In this document: piece after piece, positions 21,671 through 33,690 of the stretch | Layout of the letters: every line of letters begins with the position of its first letter | Numbering within the stretch: the stretch's first letter is position 1 | NCBI GenBank assembly: GCA_008921705.1 | Contig: VFFE01007516.1 | Coordinates: 93,263 to 157,262, forward strand | DNA: 64,000 nt | Direction: 5' to 3' | Origin: Burhinus oedicnemus | Taxonomy: Eukaryota > Chordata > Aves > Charadriiformes > Burhinidae | The notes under the pieces: model-generated | Database searches by the model: none | What the model was told of the DNA's origin: nothing | The model's input: the letters and a program-made list of their open reading frames with translations, nothing else | Translations under genes and position numbers: made by a program

Positions 21671-22810
21671 GAGTGGTGACTATTAATCGTCAGCCGTTAT
21701 TAAATAATATTCCCAGTTAATATTAATAAGCATTGCAATTACCAGAGGCATGCAGTGCCTTCCTCTTGCCTAGCTCCTCACGCACACGCTACACCCGCCA
21801 CAGCAGGCTCGCCTGCTTTCCTCTCAGCAGACCTACTGAACACCAGTCAGTGCCAGCAGCCCGGCCCTGGCACAGCAGCATTTAAAGCAAAGAAATACCA
21901 CTGGACATCTGGTGTGGGGACACACGCACTGCCTGGACAGCCCCACCTTGACCTGCTCTAATTAGGCAGATCTCAGAGCAGGCTGCAATGGCGATGCAGC
22001 ACTATCCCTTTCCACAAGGGCTGTGAACTGTGCTGAGAAACACAAGGGAACGTCCTGGAGAGGATGGCTATGGGGCACTGGCAGGCACAAAGGCCACCCT
22101 CTACTCGGTTTCATACACGTCCCTGCCCTCCATCAGCTGTGGGCTTTGGGCCCCACAGAACCTTGCCCTGTCCCCTCAGATAGTCTCCCTGTTGCAATTT
22201 GAAAGAAAACTGAATTCTAGATGCCAAAAAATCAAAGAGTTTGGATGCTTTAGGAAAACAGGAGAGACCTACAGTTTGTTGCCCCAAAGGGTGCACACCT
22301 TGGCCAGCTCAGCGCTGCCGGAACCACTGTCAAGACCCCAAGAGCCTCTTTAGCCTCCATTGCCTTTAAAGCACAGCTGCAGAGAGCCGGGTGGATGGCC
22401 TGGCACAGACTTAGCTGCTGCGACAAGGGCAACGCACGTTGTGTGGTCTGGCTGCCACTATGATCACGGTAGGCATGCTTAACCAGATTTAAGCCAGGCA
22501 CACTTTCAAGATGGCCATTCTGCTGCTGGTGTGGCCGGACCAATGTACAGCAGGGACATCTAACCTCAACACCTTCCCCTCCAGCATCTTGGCAGCATCT
22601 CCACAAAATAGGTCCCACATCTTACTGCATGGCCACAAACATCCTCGCAGCACAATGACCGCAAGCTGCAATGGCCCACCATGCCATGCACCTGGCTAAG
22701 TCGGCACACACGGGCAAAGCTAAAGGTGCCAGCACCATCTGCCCTGCTGAGCTGCAGGAGGGACCTGGCTTTGTTCAAGCTTCTGAGCTGGTAAGGAGGT
22801 AGACGCTCAC
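21390..22810 (-). other. BCL9L: BCL9L intron, 1.4 kb, containing CpG-dense and AT-rich segments
   Basis: The intron runs from GTGAGC (22810) to CGCAG. Its 3' part (about 21,390-21,670) is CpG-dense. That is followed at 21,680-21,745 by a short, strongly AT-rich block containing TTATTAAATAATATT-like words. No other feature was recognised. Confidence 0.85.
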
Positions 22811-22933
22811 TGTGTGCACTGCTGATGGGCTTGTCGTCTTCCTCGCTGTCTGGCCCAGAGCACCATTCGTCCCCACTGTATGGCTGCTTCCTTTCCAGCA
22901 CGCACCGCCGCTTGCTACGGGGAGCCACCTCAC
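22811..22933 (-). CDS. BCL9L: BCL9L coding exon with basic/acidic segment
   Basis: This 123-base exon encodes residues 102-141 (EVAPRSKRRCVLERKQPYSG, then DEWCSGPDSEEDDKP) and splits Asn142 at the donor (CACA|GTGAGC). The acceptor is CTTTGCAG|GT. The cluster PRSKRR is a plausible nuclear localisation signal, followed by an acidic patch. The segment is almost invariant in BCL9L family members as I remember them, which makes the exon call firm. Confidence 0.94.
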
Positions 22934-24659
22934 CTGCAAAGGGACAGAGCCATCAGAAGAGCTGCGGAGACCTGGCAGGGGCTGGGAAGGCTGGGGCCCT
23001 GCCCAGTTGTGTGCTGCATGCTGGCACTGCCAACCCAGCCAGGATGCACTGGGCGAGAAGCCTTGTGCCAATGTCTGCCCAGCCCTGGTAAAGGTCCTGA
23101 AGCATCTGCTCAGTCTGGGCTCCTTGTCTTTGCAGCCAGACCTGGTGAGGCTCCCCTGTGAGAGCTAGCAATGCAGAATAAGATGTATTTCTTACTGTCT
23201 GAAAGGAGCCTGCAAACACAGGACATGTCCAACTGCAGTTCCAAACCGGACAGCTTTGGGTATTAAGCTGAAATGTAAGGGGTCTGTGATTCAGCAATTA
23301 AAACCTGAAAATAACACAGGAGGGGATGTTCACATTCTTTGCAGGAACAAGAGACAGACTCTGCCCTTCAGAGACGTCAATCAGGCAGGGGCCTTTATGC
23401 CCTCTGTAAACTCGGATGCTCCCTCCATTTCTCAGATGGGGTTAATGCAGCTCAGAGAAGATGTGGCTTCTCCAAAGGCACCCAGGAACTCAGGGAAAGG
23501 AATCAGGCACAGGATGGGTAACTTCCGGTCCTGTGCTTTAACTCTAATATAACACTGTCTGGCCTGCCTTTTTTACATCACCTAGTGGTTTCCAGGCCAT
23601 ATTCACACGATCTACCAGTGCACTGCAGCAGGAACACAGGAGATTTGGGCCTTCCCAATCAAGCCATTTTAATAATCTTCCTGTGGATGTCAGGGCTAAA
23701 GGCAAGTACTGGGATAAAGCTGCAAATGCTCATGATTGGCGGCGTACAGTAACCCCCAACGCAACAGGGAGAAAGCTTTCCTGGGGGCAGGAGGCCTGTT
23801 CAGCTATGTTCTACCCATTCTTCTGAGGCACAGCTCTGGCCTAAGCCGGTCAAGCAACACAGCTTTGGCTGCAAAACCAAACGCTTAGGGGCATGAGCCA
23901 GAACAGCGACTCTGCGTTTGGGGACCACAACTTCAGGTGGCCGGGTGTGAGTCTTGCTGGGAAGCAAAGACACTACTGGCTGGGATTTCTCCTCCACGAA
24001 CACCCTGCAAGATGCTCAAGCACCCCATGCAGCCATTGAGCACAGAGCTGGGTGGAACGCAAGAGGGTACAGGGAAAGCTGGTGAGGACAGGGAAGCCAG
24101 AGGGTTTGGAAGCACTGACTCAGCCCTTTTCCAGAAGCCACGTGCTGTAACACAAGAGTCATCCATCGCTGACGAAACCACAGAACTGTTCAGACAGCGA
24201 CCCTCACAGCACCTCCTCACTAACCACGACCGAGTCGTCAGGCAGCTGCAAGAACACCACAAAGGCAGCTCTTTGCCAACAGCAGGGAGACAGAAAACAA
24301 CTCAACTCGGTGCCAAGTTGAAAGTCTGCACGCTGCAAAGCAGAGGTGTTCAGTGCAGTTTCAGTGAGCCGCGTTCTTGCTTAGCTGGCCTCAGTAGCTC
24401 ATGAAAACCAAAGTCCCAGATTCTCAGGGTAACAGTTTAGGGAATGAAACGTAAAGACAACACTCAGCCGCTCTCGTCCCAAAACTGCAGATGTGACAAG
24501 CAGTGATGCAAAGACGCACAGGCAGCCAGGACAAGCCCAGACAGAAGCCACAGCACAGAAAACCAAGATCCTCACAGCTGCTCCCATCCCAGGTCCTGCC
24601 AGGATGCTTGGAGCAACTGCAAGGAGGATGTGCTGAGGCAAGGTTTAGGAGAGTATTAC
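22934..24659 (-). other. BCL9L: BCL9L intron, 1.7 kb
   Basis: The intron runs from GTAATA (24659) to CTTTGCAG. The sequence is unique by eye. No coding exon, repeat or RNA gene was recognised. Confidence 0.85.
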
Positions 24660-24960
24660 CTTTTGATTCTGTGTCCTGTGAAGGGGTGCTGGCTTCTCGC
24701 TGTTCTCCAGAGTCCACCGAGATGTTTCGTTCCCGTTTCACCTTGCCCTTCAAGGAGCTGAAGTTTGGGACAGTGTTCTGGCTGGTTTTCAGTCCAGAGT
24801 TGCCAGGGGAGATCTGAGTGGCCTTGCCGCCATGGCTGCCCGCCCCCACACCCTTAGAGCCCAGGTTGCAGGTGGGTGCTTGGCTCACGTTGTGGTGCTG
24901 GGCTGGGGCACCGCTGCTGCCTGCCTTGCCATGGCTGGGCAGTTTGTTGTCAGGGTGCAT
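24660..24960 (-). CDS. BCL9L: BCL9L N-terminal coding exon (start at MHPDNK)
   Basis: This segment encodes residues 1-100 and one base of Gly101. It begins MHPDNKLPSHGK and includes SSLKGKVKRERNISVDSGEQ (a conserved N-terminal block with a basic cluster). With this start the seven exons total 4533 bases, 1510 residues (human BCL9L about 1499). The ATG at 24960-24958 has a weak context (C at -3, C at +4). The frame stays open upstream to the exon edge at 25,023, and the preceding residues AKP match the mammalian sequence before MHP, so a longer N-terminus from an unseen upstream exon is possible. Confidence 0.85.
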
Positions 24961-25023
24961 TGGTTTGGCTAAAGCTTCCCACAGTGCCAGTGGAGGGAGC
25001 TCCCAGGCCCTTCGGTCAGAAAC
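24961..25023 (-). other. BCL9L: BCL9L exon part upstream of MHPDNK: 5'UTR or extra coding
   Basis: The exon begins after a strong acceptor (CTTCTCTTGCAG|GTTTCT, AG at 25025-25024). Its first 63 bases are open in the BCL9L frame and would read VSDRRAWELPPLALWEALAK, then Pro. Only the final AKP resembles mammalian BCL9L. Whether it is translated depends on the upstream exon, which was not identified with certainty. Confidence 0.6.
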
Positions 25024-26900
25024 CTGCAAGAGAAGAGAGCAGCGAGTGAGCCAGGTGCCCCTCGTCTGTGCACAGTTGCCGGGGTCACTGCCCAGGGCCA
25101 GGGCATGGGCTTGGGTCACAGGGCCAGACAAAGCCTGTGGCAAGGCACAACCCAGAGCCACTCCTGCTGGGAATTAGCCCTGGCCCCTTTGAGCAAATGA
25201 TCCTGCTCTGCAGTGAGCTGTGTGTGGACAAACAGTGAACTCCCACCCAGGCACGGCAGGCTTGCCAGCACTCCAAGGCACAGGCACTGGACATGAGGGC
25301 CCTCATTTCTAAGGCTGTGATGAGAATGTGGTGCTCTGTGCCAGCCTGGCCTTTGGTGAGTGAGAATGATCCTTAGAGGTATTTTGCAGATGTTCCCAGA
25401 GCTCAGACAAGTTTGCGACCCTGAACAGAAATCTGGTGCCCTACTGGTTTCAGGGACACCTCCTGTGGCTGTTTCCTCTGCTCTGCAAAACACACAGGAG
25501 ACAACGGAGCAGACAGAAAATGGTCTTGATGCAAGCCTATAAAGAAAAAGCTGAGATGAGGCAGGGGAGCACTAAGAAGGTTGAGGCAGCTGAGGAGAAG
25601 GAAGAGGCAGTGGGTTACAAGGCAAGGGCAGAGCCGGGAAGTGCAGGCACTCATCAGCTAAGCGGTATCGTATCCCTGTCTCTCCCAGGGGCCTGAGGGA
25701 CTATTCCAGCTGCTGAGGGACCATCCCAGCTCCTGCTCCAAGGCCCTGGGTGAGAGGGAGCGTCCACTTCAGTGGCAGCTCCCAGCCCAGCAGGATGATG
25801 CAACATGCCATGGCTCTGCTGGGATAGCAGGGTGAGGCTCTCCTGCTCCAGATCCAGCCCAGCCTTCTGAATAGCCCCACAGGCCGAGGCAGAGCCTTTC
25901 AAGCAAGAGGTCAGGGCAGAGCACGCAGGCTTTTGGGCTGGAGGACACACATGCAGCTGAGCAATGCTGCAGCAGCCCTCCTTGCAGGATTTATTTGCCT
26001 TGGCAGAATCTCCTAGGCTCGTGCTGGGACTCTTCCCCCCGAGCTCTGCATGGGCATTAGACATGACTGGTATGTGGCTCCGCAGTACCTGAGCACATCA
26101 CGGGTTCTGGAAGGCTGCTCCCAACCCTGTTCAACAGACAACCCTGGTAACTGCAGGGTACATCCCTCCTGGCCTATGAGTACCACCCTACTTGCAGCAA
26201 GTAGCCTTCTTCAACGTGGCATAGGCAGTGTGGGACATCAGCCAGCCTCACCTCAGGGGCTACCAGAATGGGCAGAGGACATCCCTGACCTTTGGACGTT
26301 GCTCTTGCACACCAACTCTTCCTGGCCTGAACCGCGTTCACTGCCAAGCTCTCAGAGACAGTCCCAGCACAGAAAGATGCACATCCCATGAGCACTACTC
26401 CTGGCTTTCTTCATCTAGAGCACGTAACTCTTCCTGCATCAGGGCCCCACGTTCCTCTGCTACAGTCTCCTCACTACCCCAGCCAGTGACCCCAAAGCTG
26501 CAGAGACCCCCCCCTGCCTGTCACAGTCTTCTCTACTTCTCAGGGGGCAGGGGGGAAGGAGAGTAAACCACACGTTCATGGAAGTTGAGATACCACTCTG
26601 TGTTTGCTTACGTCTGCTACATGCTTTGCATGACACCCCCACGATGCACTCATGAACCTCTCCTGTGCACAGGCAGAGAAATTTCCCAGCACATGGGGGC
26701 TACAGGGCCCATGGTCTGCTCCTCCCATCTGGACTGAGCAGGCCAGATGCTGTGCACAGATTTCTTCTGCCACCCAGGGACAGGAAGCACCGGCTCCAGA
26801 CCAAACCCTGCATCTCTAAATAGCACCGCAAGAGCTCAGCAGCACTACGCATGCTGCTCCTGGCTTGCCGAAGGCGGGCCTGAAGACACACCATCGGCAA
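25024..26900 (-). other. BCL9L: 5' intron of BCL9L, proximal segment
   Basis: Non-coding, GC-moderate unique sequence. No exon, repeat family or RNA gene was recognised. Open frames here lack domain or splice support. Confidence 0.55.
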
Positions 26901-26929
26901 AAGACAACTGCTCACTCTGCTAGGGCAAA

Positions 26930-27480
26930 ACACCGCACCCAGCGTGGCACGCAAGCGAAGAGCAAAGCACACTCAGCAGACCCGTAATCCCTGAAAGACG
27001 GCGATCGCCACAAGGCGCAGGCTGTAGCTTGCCATCACCGCCAGCGAGCTCCTTGCCTGCACAAGGGAATTCTTGGCACCTGCCTCCCTGCGAGGCAAGG
27101 CTGAGCCGGTGGCTGGCTGGCACGCCACGGCACCCGACCCAGAGCAGCCTGCACAAGCAGCGCTATCGCACAGCCCACCCAGGCATTCCTAGCTAGCTAG
27201 TGAGATCGTTCATGCACAGCTTGGCCTCTCGCTGCTTCCTAACTAGCGAGTCGTTAGTTGCTCCCTCCTCCTCCACCTCCTCCCCATGCACCTCGGTGAG
27301 GGCTCTGCTCTAGCCTGGAGGAAGATGGTGAGCCACAGCGCTGATTAATTTTCACAGCACATAAGGGAGTTGCTAGCCCTTTAAGTGTCAGCCAGTCTCG
27401 CTCGCTCACTCTTGTTCTCCAGGGACCTATTAATAGCAGCTGGAAAGATCACATCACTCTCTGGATATTTATACCCCTCA
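26930..27480 (-). promoter_or_regulatory. Candidate alternative BCL9L promoter
   Basis: On the minus strand, a TATAAATA box (27473-27466) is followed by a GC-balanced leader and then, at about 27,170-26,930, by a segment with roughly 20 CpG in 240 bases by eye. Near-palindromes occur at 27,190-27,200 (CTAGCTAGCTAG-like) and 27,241-27,259. The arrangement (TATA box, then CpG-enriched DNA about 2 kb upstream of the first recognised coding exon) is that of a minor promoter. No donor joining it to 25,023 could be assigned. Confidence 0.3.
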
Positions 27481-30400
27481 TTCCACACCAGGAGAGATTT
27501 ATGTCAGAGCTGCCGTCCCAGTGCCTGCCCAATTGCTCTGTCAAACTGCTCGCAGGGGGAGGGGAGCAGAGTGGGGAAGGAGACATGGAGAGGGCAAGCG
27601 GGGAGGAGGAGAAGGTCCATATGGCACAAGCTGCAGCATTAAGCACGCACGCTGCCTGCAGCCGCTGGCTGGCCAGCCACAGGGAGCCTTCAGCCCGCTG
27701 GAAGAGGCTGCTGCCAGACAGCATTCCAGAAAGCAAGCCCTGCAGCAGCTCCCGCTGCTGGTGGCCCTGAGTCCCCGCCTGCTGCGCCGCAATCTTTGCA
27801 ACACATTGCACTGCAGTCCCGAGGGTCACAAACCGACTGACACCAGGGTGCAGCTAGCCCAGCCAAAGAGGTGCTACCACCACCATCCATATCGGCGATA
27901 GGCTGGGAGATGCAGGTCTGCCTGTGGCACGTCTGCACGGACATGGTATCGCATGCCAAATAGATCCCAAAGCGCCTCACCAAGAATGTGAATGCTCAGC
28001 AGCATTGCCGCACAACCCTAGCACAGCATAGCATGGGCACGCGAGTACCCTGGGGAGGGAAGAATAAAACCAAGGCCCTGCTAAGACAATGCCTGCAGAG
28101 TCCAGAGACTAACGCTTGAGATGCACCCCCTACCCCTCTAGTTCTCAGGGCAGATTGCAGGGAACACAGGCATTGATCCCGAAGGACCTGGCAGCTGCCA
28201 CAGTGAAACCTTCAGACACTGCCTGCAGCGTGGATGACCCTCACCGGCTGCAAGGCCCCTCCAGAACGTAATGTTTTTGGAGCATCTACCTTCTTCCTTC
28301 ATTTTGGGAGTAGGCTGGTGCTCCAGGAAGGACATCCAATGCCTTGCCTCAGCCAGTCACAGGGTGGAAAGCCACCCTGGCCTGACTGGAGGCCCTGGCT
28401 CAACCTTGGGAGCTCTTCTCTTCCAGCCTGAGTCTGACCACACTCCCCTCGCAAATCCTAATGGGAGGAAGGCCAGAAGCAGCTGCCTGCGGATTCTGCT
28501 CTGCTTTTGGGAGTAGCAACAGTTGGATCCTCTTGCAGATGGATAGCGGGGATCCAGCCCGACCTCCCATCTCTCTGGTTGCAGTATGCTGATAGGCATC
28601 TCAATTGCTCCTTGCACACGCCCCTAGATTCAGACTGGATTCCAGCAGTCACGCCGCACATCTGGGCCACAGAGGAGAATTAATTAGAAAGTAGATACAC
28701 TGACACAGGGAGACAAACGATCCAAAACATCTTGAAAAGAACACGACAAAAAGGAGATTGCATTGAAATCTGTCTCCCTCTGCAATTTAGCAACACACCC
28801 GCTCCAGCCCAGTAGTTTTAAAGACAAAAGCAAACTTAATTCACAGTGGTTAAAGCAAGGAGCTGAGACTCCTGGCTTCTACCACCGGCTGCCACTGATT
28901 CCACAAGTGACCCTGAGCAAGAAGTACTGTTTCTGGGTGCCTCGATTCCCCTACCATTAAACAGAGGGACAACCCAGCCTACCTCATGTGGGGAGGGAGG
29001 CTTACAAGGCACAAGAAATAACCTCTGTTGAATGAAGCACTGCATCTAAATGCAGAGGGAGAATATTTGTGCCTGGTACATTGGAAAAGCCACAGCTTTA
29101 AATCAAAGACTGGGACCTCAGCAGACAAGAAACCTCAAAACAAAACAACAAAACCTGCTTTCAGTAAGTCTCCTCCAGTCTGGTCTGAACAGCAGCAGAG
29201 GGGGAGGAGGAAGCTCTGGGTGAGCAGAGACTGGGCTGACATATTCCCGATCCCGAAATTGCTAGCTGATAGTTCACGAAACCTGAAACCCCACTGTGTT
29301 CCTGGAGGGCTTTCTGGTGAATCATGCTGCCGCTCGCTCCCAAGGACGATAACACGGATTCCCAATGCTGCCACAAGAATGCGGAGCCCGTGCCCACCTC
29401 CCGACAGGGCAGGGTGGCCTCCCGGCCGCCAGCCTGCCAGCCCCGCAGCTTCCACCTCTGGGTGCTGGCTGGCATTGCTGCCCTCTGTCCTGATCGGGAG
29501 AAAGGGCGAGAGGGGAAGCCGGGAAACCAGAGCCACCACAATTCCAAAAGGAAGGCGCTTCGCCACAGGAGAGCTCTTGCGAAACCCAGACCACTCCTGA
29601 TTTGCGCATACACAGCGAAGACCAGAACCCAGGCCTCTGGAGCTGTGCTGACATGCCCTGCAGCTCGTGAACACCCAACCTACCAGACTAGATGGGTCGT
29701 GACAGAGTGATGCAATGAGCAGAAAGTCACCCAGCCCCTCTGCGCCAGCCAGTCCGGAAAGTAACAAGACCAGGCTGCCATTGCAAACACCCTCTAAGCA
29801 TATCGCCTATGCTGATAACTACCCACCTGCTCACTACAAGCAGCAATCCCGGGACAAGCCCAATCCAAAACGGCCTGTGGACACCACCATGAACTCAAGT
29901 GGAACATCTTGGCTTTGAAAATGAGAGGTCCTAAGCAAGCTCACAGGCTTCTTGAAGAAAGACATTAGGCAGAGAACAGCAAAAGAGACCTGGAAGACCC
30001 ACTGCCTCCCTCCTGAAATACCTCTCACCCCAAGTCTGGATGAGATCGCGGGCACACTGCCGAACACCACTCCTAGAGTACCAGTCCTCCCAGGGTTAAC
30101 AGCAGAAGGGGCTGGAACACGTCCAAAGAAATACCATGCTATTTCATTACAGTCAGAGTGTTTCACTGAGGCAAAGACTACAACAAACTGTCCAGAAGCA
30201 AGATTTCTGAAGTCCGAGACTCTTGGCTCATTTCTGATTTGAGAAAAAGACCAGAATCAGAAACTTGACCTTTTCCGTGCAAAAAATGGTTGTTCCAAAA
30301 CAATCCTTTTTGCAAGACCATTCAATGGGTTTTGAGTCTGTTCCAGTGAGAAACAAAACCCTCAAAAACAGTAGCGAAACAGTATTGCTGTCACCCAGCC

Positions 30401-33400
30401 AGCTCCAGCCAAGAGTCAGCGATGGGCTTGGACGAGCCCTGGAACCTACCCGAGCCCAACAAGCACTGCTCCGAGCCAGCACGCTATTTAGCGACCAACA
30501 ATTGCTGGAGCGTCTCCCTAACCCCTGTACGGGAGCACTGTATGTTTATCACCAACAAGGACAGCTTTAACCCAGGCTGCTGCTGCTAAGGGTGGTCTCA
30601 TTTGAGCCTTGCTTTGGTCAACCGGACTCAGAGACATCGGGAGGCACGCAGTTCCACAGGGCAACGCTCCCGCTGACAAGAGTCATCCATTTTGAACACT
30701 GTCATGAAATTATCTTGCTCTTACACCATCAGATGGATAGCCTGGAGAAGCCCGTTTTCTCTTCATTTCTTGGATCCTTCTCATGCCCTGTTAAATAGCA
30801 GAAAAGGTGGTACCCTCACAAGCTGCATGGCAGGGTTCCAAAAGACCTGCACAGAGAACTAATGCTCTGTTGAGTCCTACCAGTTCTCAGAGACATTTTG
30901 GCAGGCCCTGCTGATCTCCTGCCGTTTGGAGCTGCCTTGGGAAAAATGCATTTCAGCATGGCTGCTTGGCCATGAGTCTCAAAGGTCTTTAGTAGGACCA
31001 AACCTCAGATTCACATTCCCTTACACCTAGGAACAGACATCCCCATGCAACACAGGGGGAAACTGACAGAGAGAGGGAGGTGAAGCGGGAATGTCGTTTG
31101 CTTTCTGCCCTGCATCCTATTACTTTTCTCCTGCCGCAGCTTCAATCCATCCGTGTTAGAAGAGCTATTCTTAGCACTTCCTTGCCCCCAGCTCAACAGT
31201 TTCTCCCACTCTTCTGCTGCCTACTGCATCCCCAGGCAGAGCCTGGATTCCTGTCCTGCTCTCAGGGAGTCTCCAGGTCTGTCACCGAATCTGCAGATCC
31301 TTCCAGCTTCCAACTCCAACTGGCACATTCCTTACAGAAACCCTGCAGGTGCCAGACATTACTCGACAGTCACACACAGCTCTACAGGGATGATAATGAG
31401 GAATTATTTTGTACACTGGCTTGTGCGACCTGCTGGGGACAGGTCAGCAAGAGACCTGCAGGCAGCTCCGGGTAGCACAGCCACCCACACGCTGCAGCTT
31501 GGCAGGCTGCGGTGGTGTAACAGCATCTAGCAGGGCAGGGCGCAAAGCCAGAAATCTCTTCCAAAGGTACTGCTGCTGCTCAGGGACCTTTGATTTCCTC
31601 CGAGGCAGGATCTCTTCCCGCAGCACGTGAAATCTGGCCAGAGTCAGGGGCTGCTGTGACAGCTGGACATCCCCCATGCAGCCTTTGGTAAACACCTCAA
31701 GGATCTTAGCTTGCACATGCCAGCGGCGCGGCTCAAGCAGGTAGCAACACTGGGATACACAAAACACTTCTGCAGCAGGCACCTTGCATCTGACCCCCTC
31801 AACCACTCACCGCCAGCTGTCCCAGCTCAGGGCAGGGGACCATCCCAGACCACAACAGCGTGGCTGTGCTGGGGTGCACAACGACAAGCCCACCTATACG
31901 TGAAGGGGATGGTTTCCCTGTGAAAACCATCATGGCAGGTAACACTGTAGGCTGCAATGCACAGCCACAGCACAGACCTCCCTGTGCAGTTGCCGCATGG
32001 GATTAAAAGACCTCCTCGGGCAATTCCCACTGTGTTTGCACACTAGGCTTACTGGGATTGGGTAAGTAATGCTTAAAAGTCTGCCTGGTGACCTGTCCTC
32101 TGCCACACCAGCTCCTCTGAGCAGCAGGGCTCACAGGTGAGACCTTGACAACCCAATGTTCCCACAAATATCACAAGGGAGCCAACTCTTGCCTAGAGTC
32201 ACACGTGTTCAGTAAACGCCTGATGCAGCTAAGCCTACGAGGAGGGCGTTTCAGCTGCCCCTAGAGTTCATTAACTGCTTTAGGATCCTTTGGCAATAAC
32301 TAAAGATGCCCATGAGATGCCAGCAGCATGCAGGATTGGAACCCAGCAATGCTGGAGCTTCACGAGGAGCTCCTGAGCTCTAAGACAACAGTTTCTGCTC
32401 TTCTTTTTAGCAGAAAGTCTCTCTGCAGGGCTCTGTGATGGACTAGGTATTGCCAACAAGGACATCGCACTTGGTCCCTTCCCTGTGCACTGTCTCCAAG
32501 CCAGAGACATAAGGGTTCCCAAGTGCCGCAGGGTCTGTTGCCCACAGCTGGTCCAGCTTCACGCCAGGTGTCTGGAAGCACTGGGATATTTTCTGGGGTG
32601 TTGTACCCCGTGCCCCATCTCTGGGCCTGAGGTGAAGACTGTGACAAAGCCACTAGGTGTCACTGTCACCCAGGGCACCTGCAGCCCCCCAGGGCTGAGC
32701 ACAGGCGAAGTCGCTGCACCTCCTGGCTGGTGCAGGGGCTTTGTGCCCAGACCAGGGGCTTCCTGTGCACCCTTGCCCTCACACTTCGGACTCTGCAGTC
32801 AGAGGGGCGTGCTGGAGGGCAGAGCCACGCATCATATCCCTGCAGCAAGTGCTTACCCCACTTCCTCAGATAAAGGCAGCACCAAGATGCCTGCTGCATG
32901 CTGCAAGCGAGGGCTAGACACCCCATGCCACCTCGCAGAAAATCTCCCCCAAAACAACAGCTCTCCCTTTGAGCCCAACCATGCAAGCTCAGGCCACTTT
33001 CTGGCTTGAGAAAGGGCACAATCTTTGCAGGACACCCTTGTGGCAGGGACACCCCTCAACGCCGCCGTGTACCAGAGCTGCACGGCACGGTACAAGCAGC
33101 AGTGCAACAAGCAGGTTTGCCTTTGAGGAGGCTCACAGCAGAGGAAACGAGACATTTGAAGCCACACAGCAGACAGCTTGGTCCAACAGCCCTACTTTGA
33201 CCCGACTATACAGATTTTTCAGATCACTCAGTGTCCCAGGGTTCTTGGCCTGCTCTTGAAATAAAGTTGGAGAAGAGTCGGGCTCCCTTCCTGCGCCCAG
33301 TCCTGGCACTAAGTGCGATGTACAAAGGACACACCTCCACAAAAAGCAGAGGCGGGAGCAGCTGTGGGCCAGCAAACCACCCAGACCCCAGCACTGCATC

Positions 33401-33550
33401 TGCGCAGGTGAGCACACATACGTGCCCCAGCTCACGTGGGGAGGGGGAACCTACAGAAAAACACCAGGAAGAGGGGGGAAAGCAAGGCCAGCTGCCCCAG
33501 CACCTTGACCCTGCGCCACCCTCTGCCAGAGGAGACACAGGGTTGCCAAG
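27481..33550 (-). other. BCL9L: 5' intron of BCL9L, second segment
   Basis: About 6 kb of unique non-coding sequence. A small AT-rich patch with TTAATTA lies near 28,679-28,690. No gene, repeat family or RNA was recognised; the longest open frames (about 190-210 codons near 29.1-29.8 kb) overlap on opposite strands and look like GC-driven chance. Confidence 0.5.
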
Positions 33551-33559
33551 CGCTCCTCC

Positions 33560-33690
33560 AGGGTTATAAATACCAGCCCGGCACGCAGCAGAGCCTCGGC
33601 TCTATATTTAAACCCCAGCTGAGGTCACTTCCTTTTCCCAGCAGCTCCCTCCAGCCCCCACCTTGTTGCCTCTTGTATTTGCATGCCATC
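33560..33690 (+). promoter_or_regulatory. Composite TATA / ETS(PU.1)-like / octamer element
   Basis: In 130 bases the + strand has TATAAATA (33565-33572), a second TATA-like TATATTTAA (about 33603-33611), GAGGTCA, then CACTTCCTTTT (PU.1/ETS-type core on the minus strand), and a perfect octamer ATTTGCAT (33677-33684). This combination is common in B-cell and myeloid promoters and enhancers. Function is inferred from motifs only. Confidence 0.35.
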
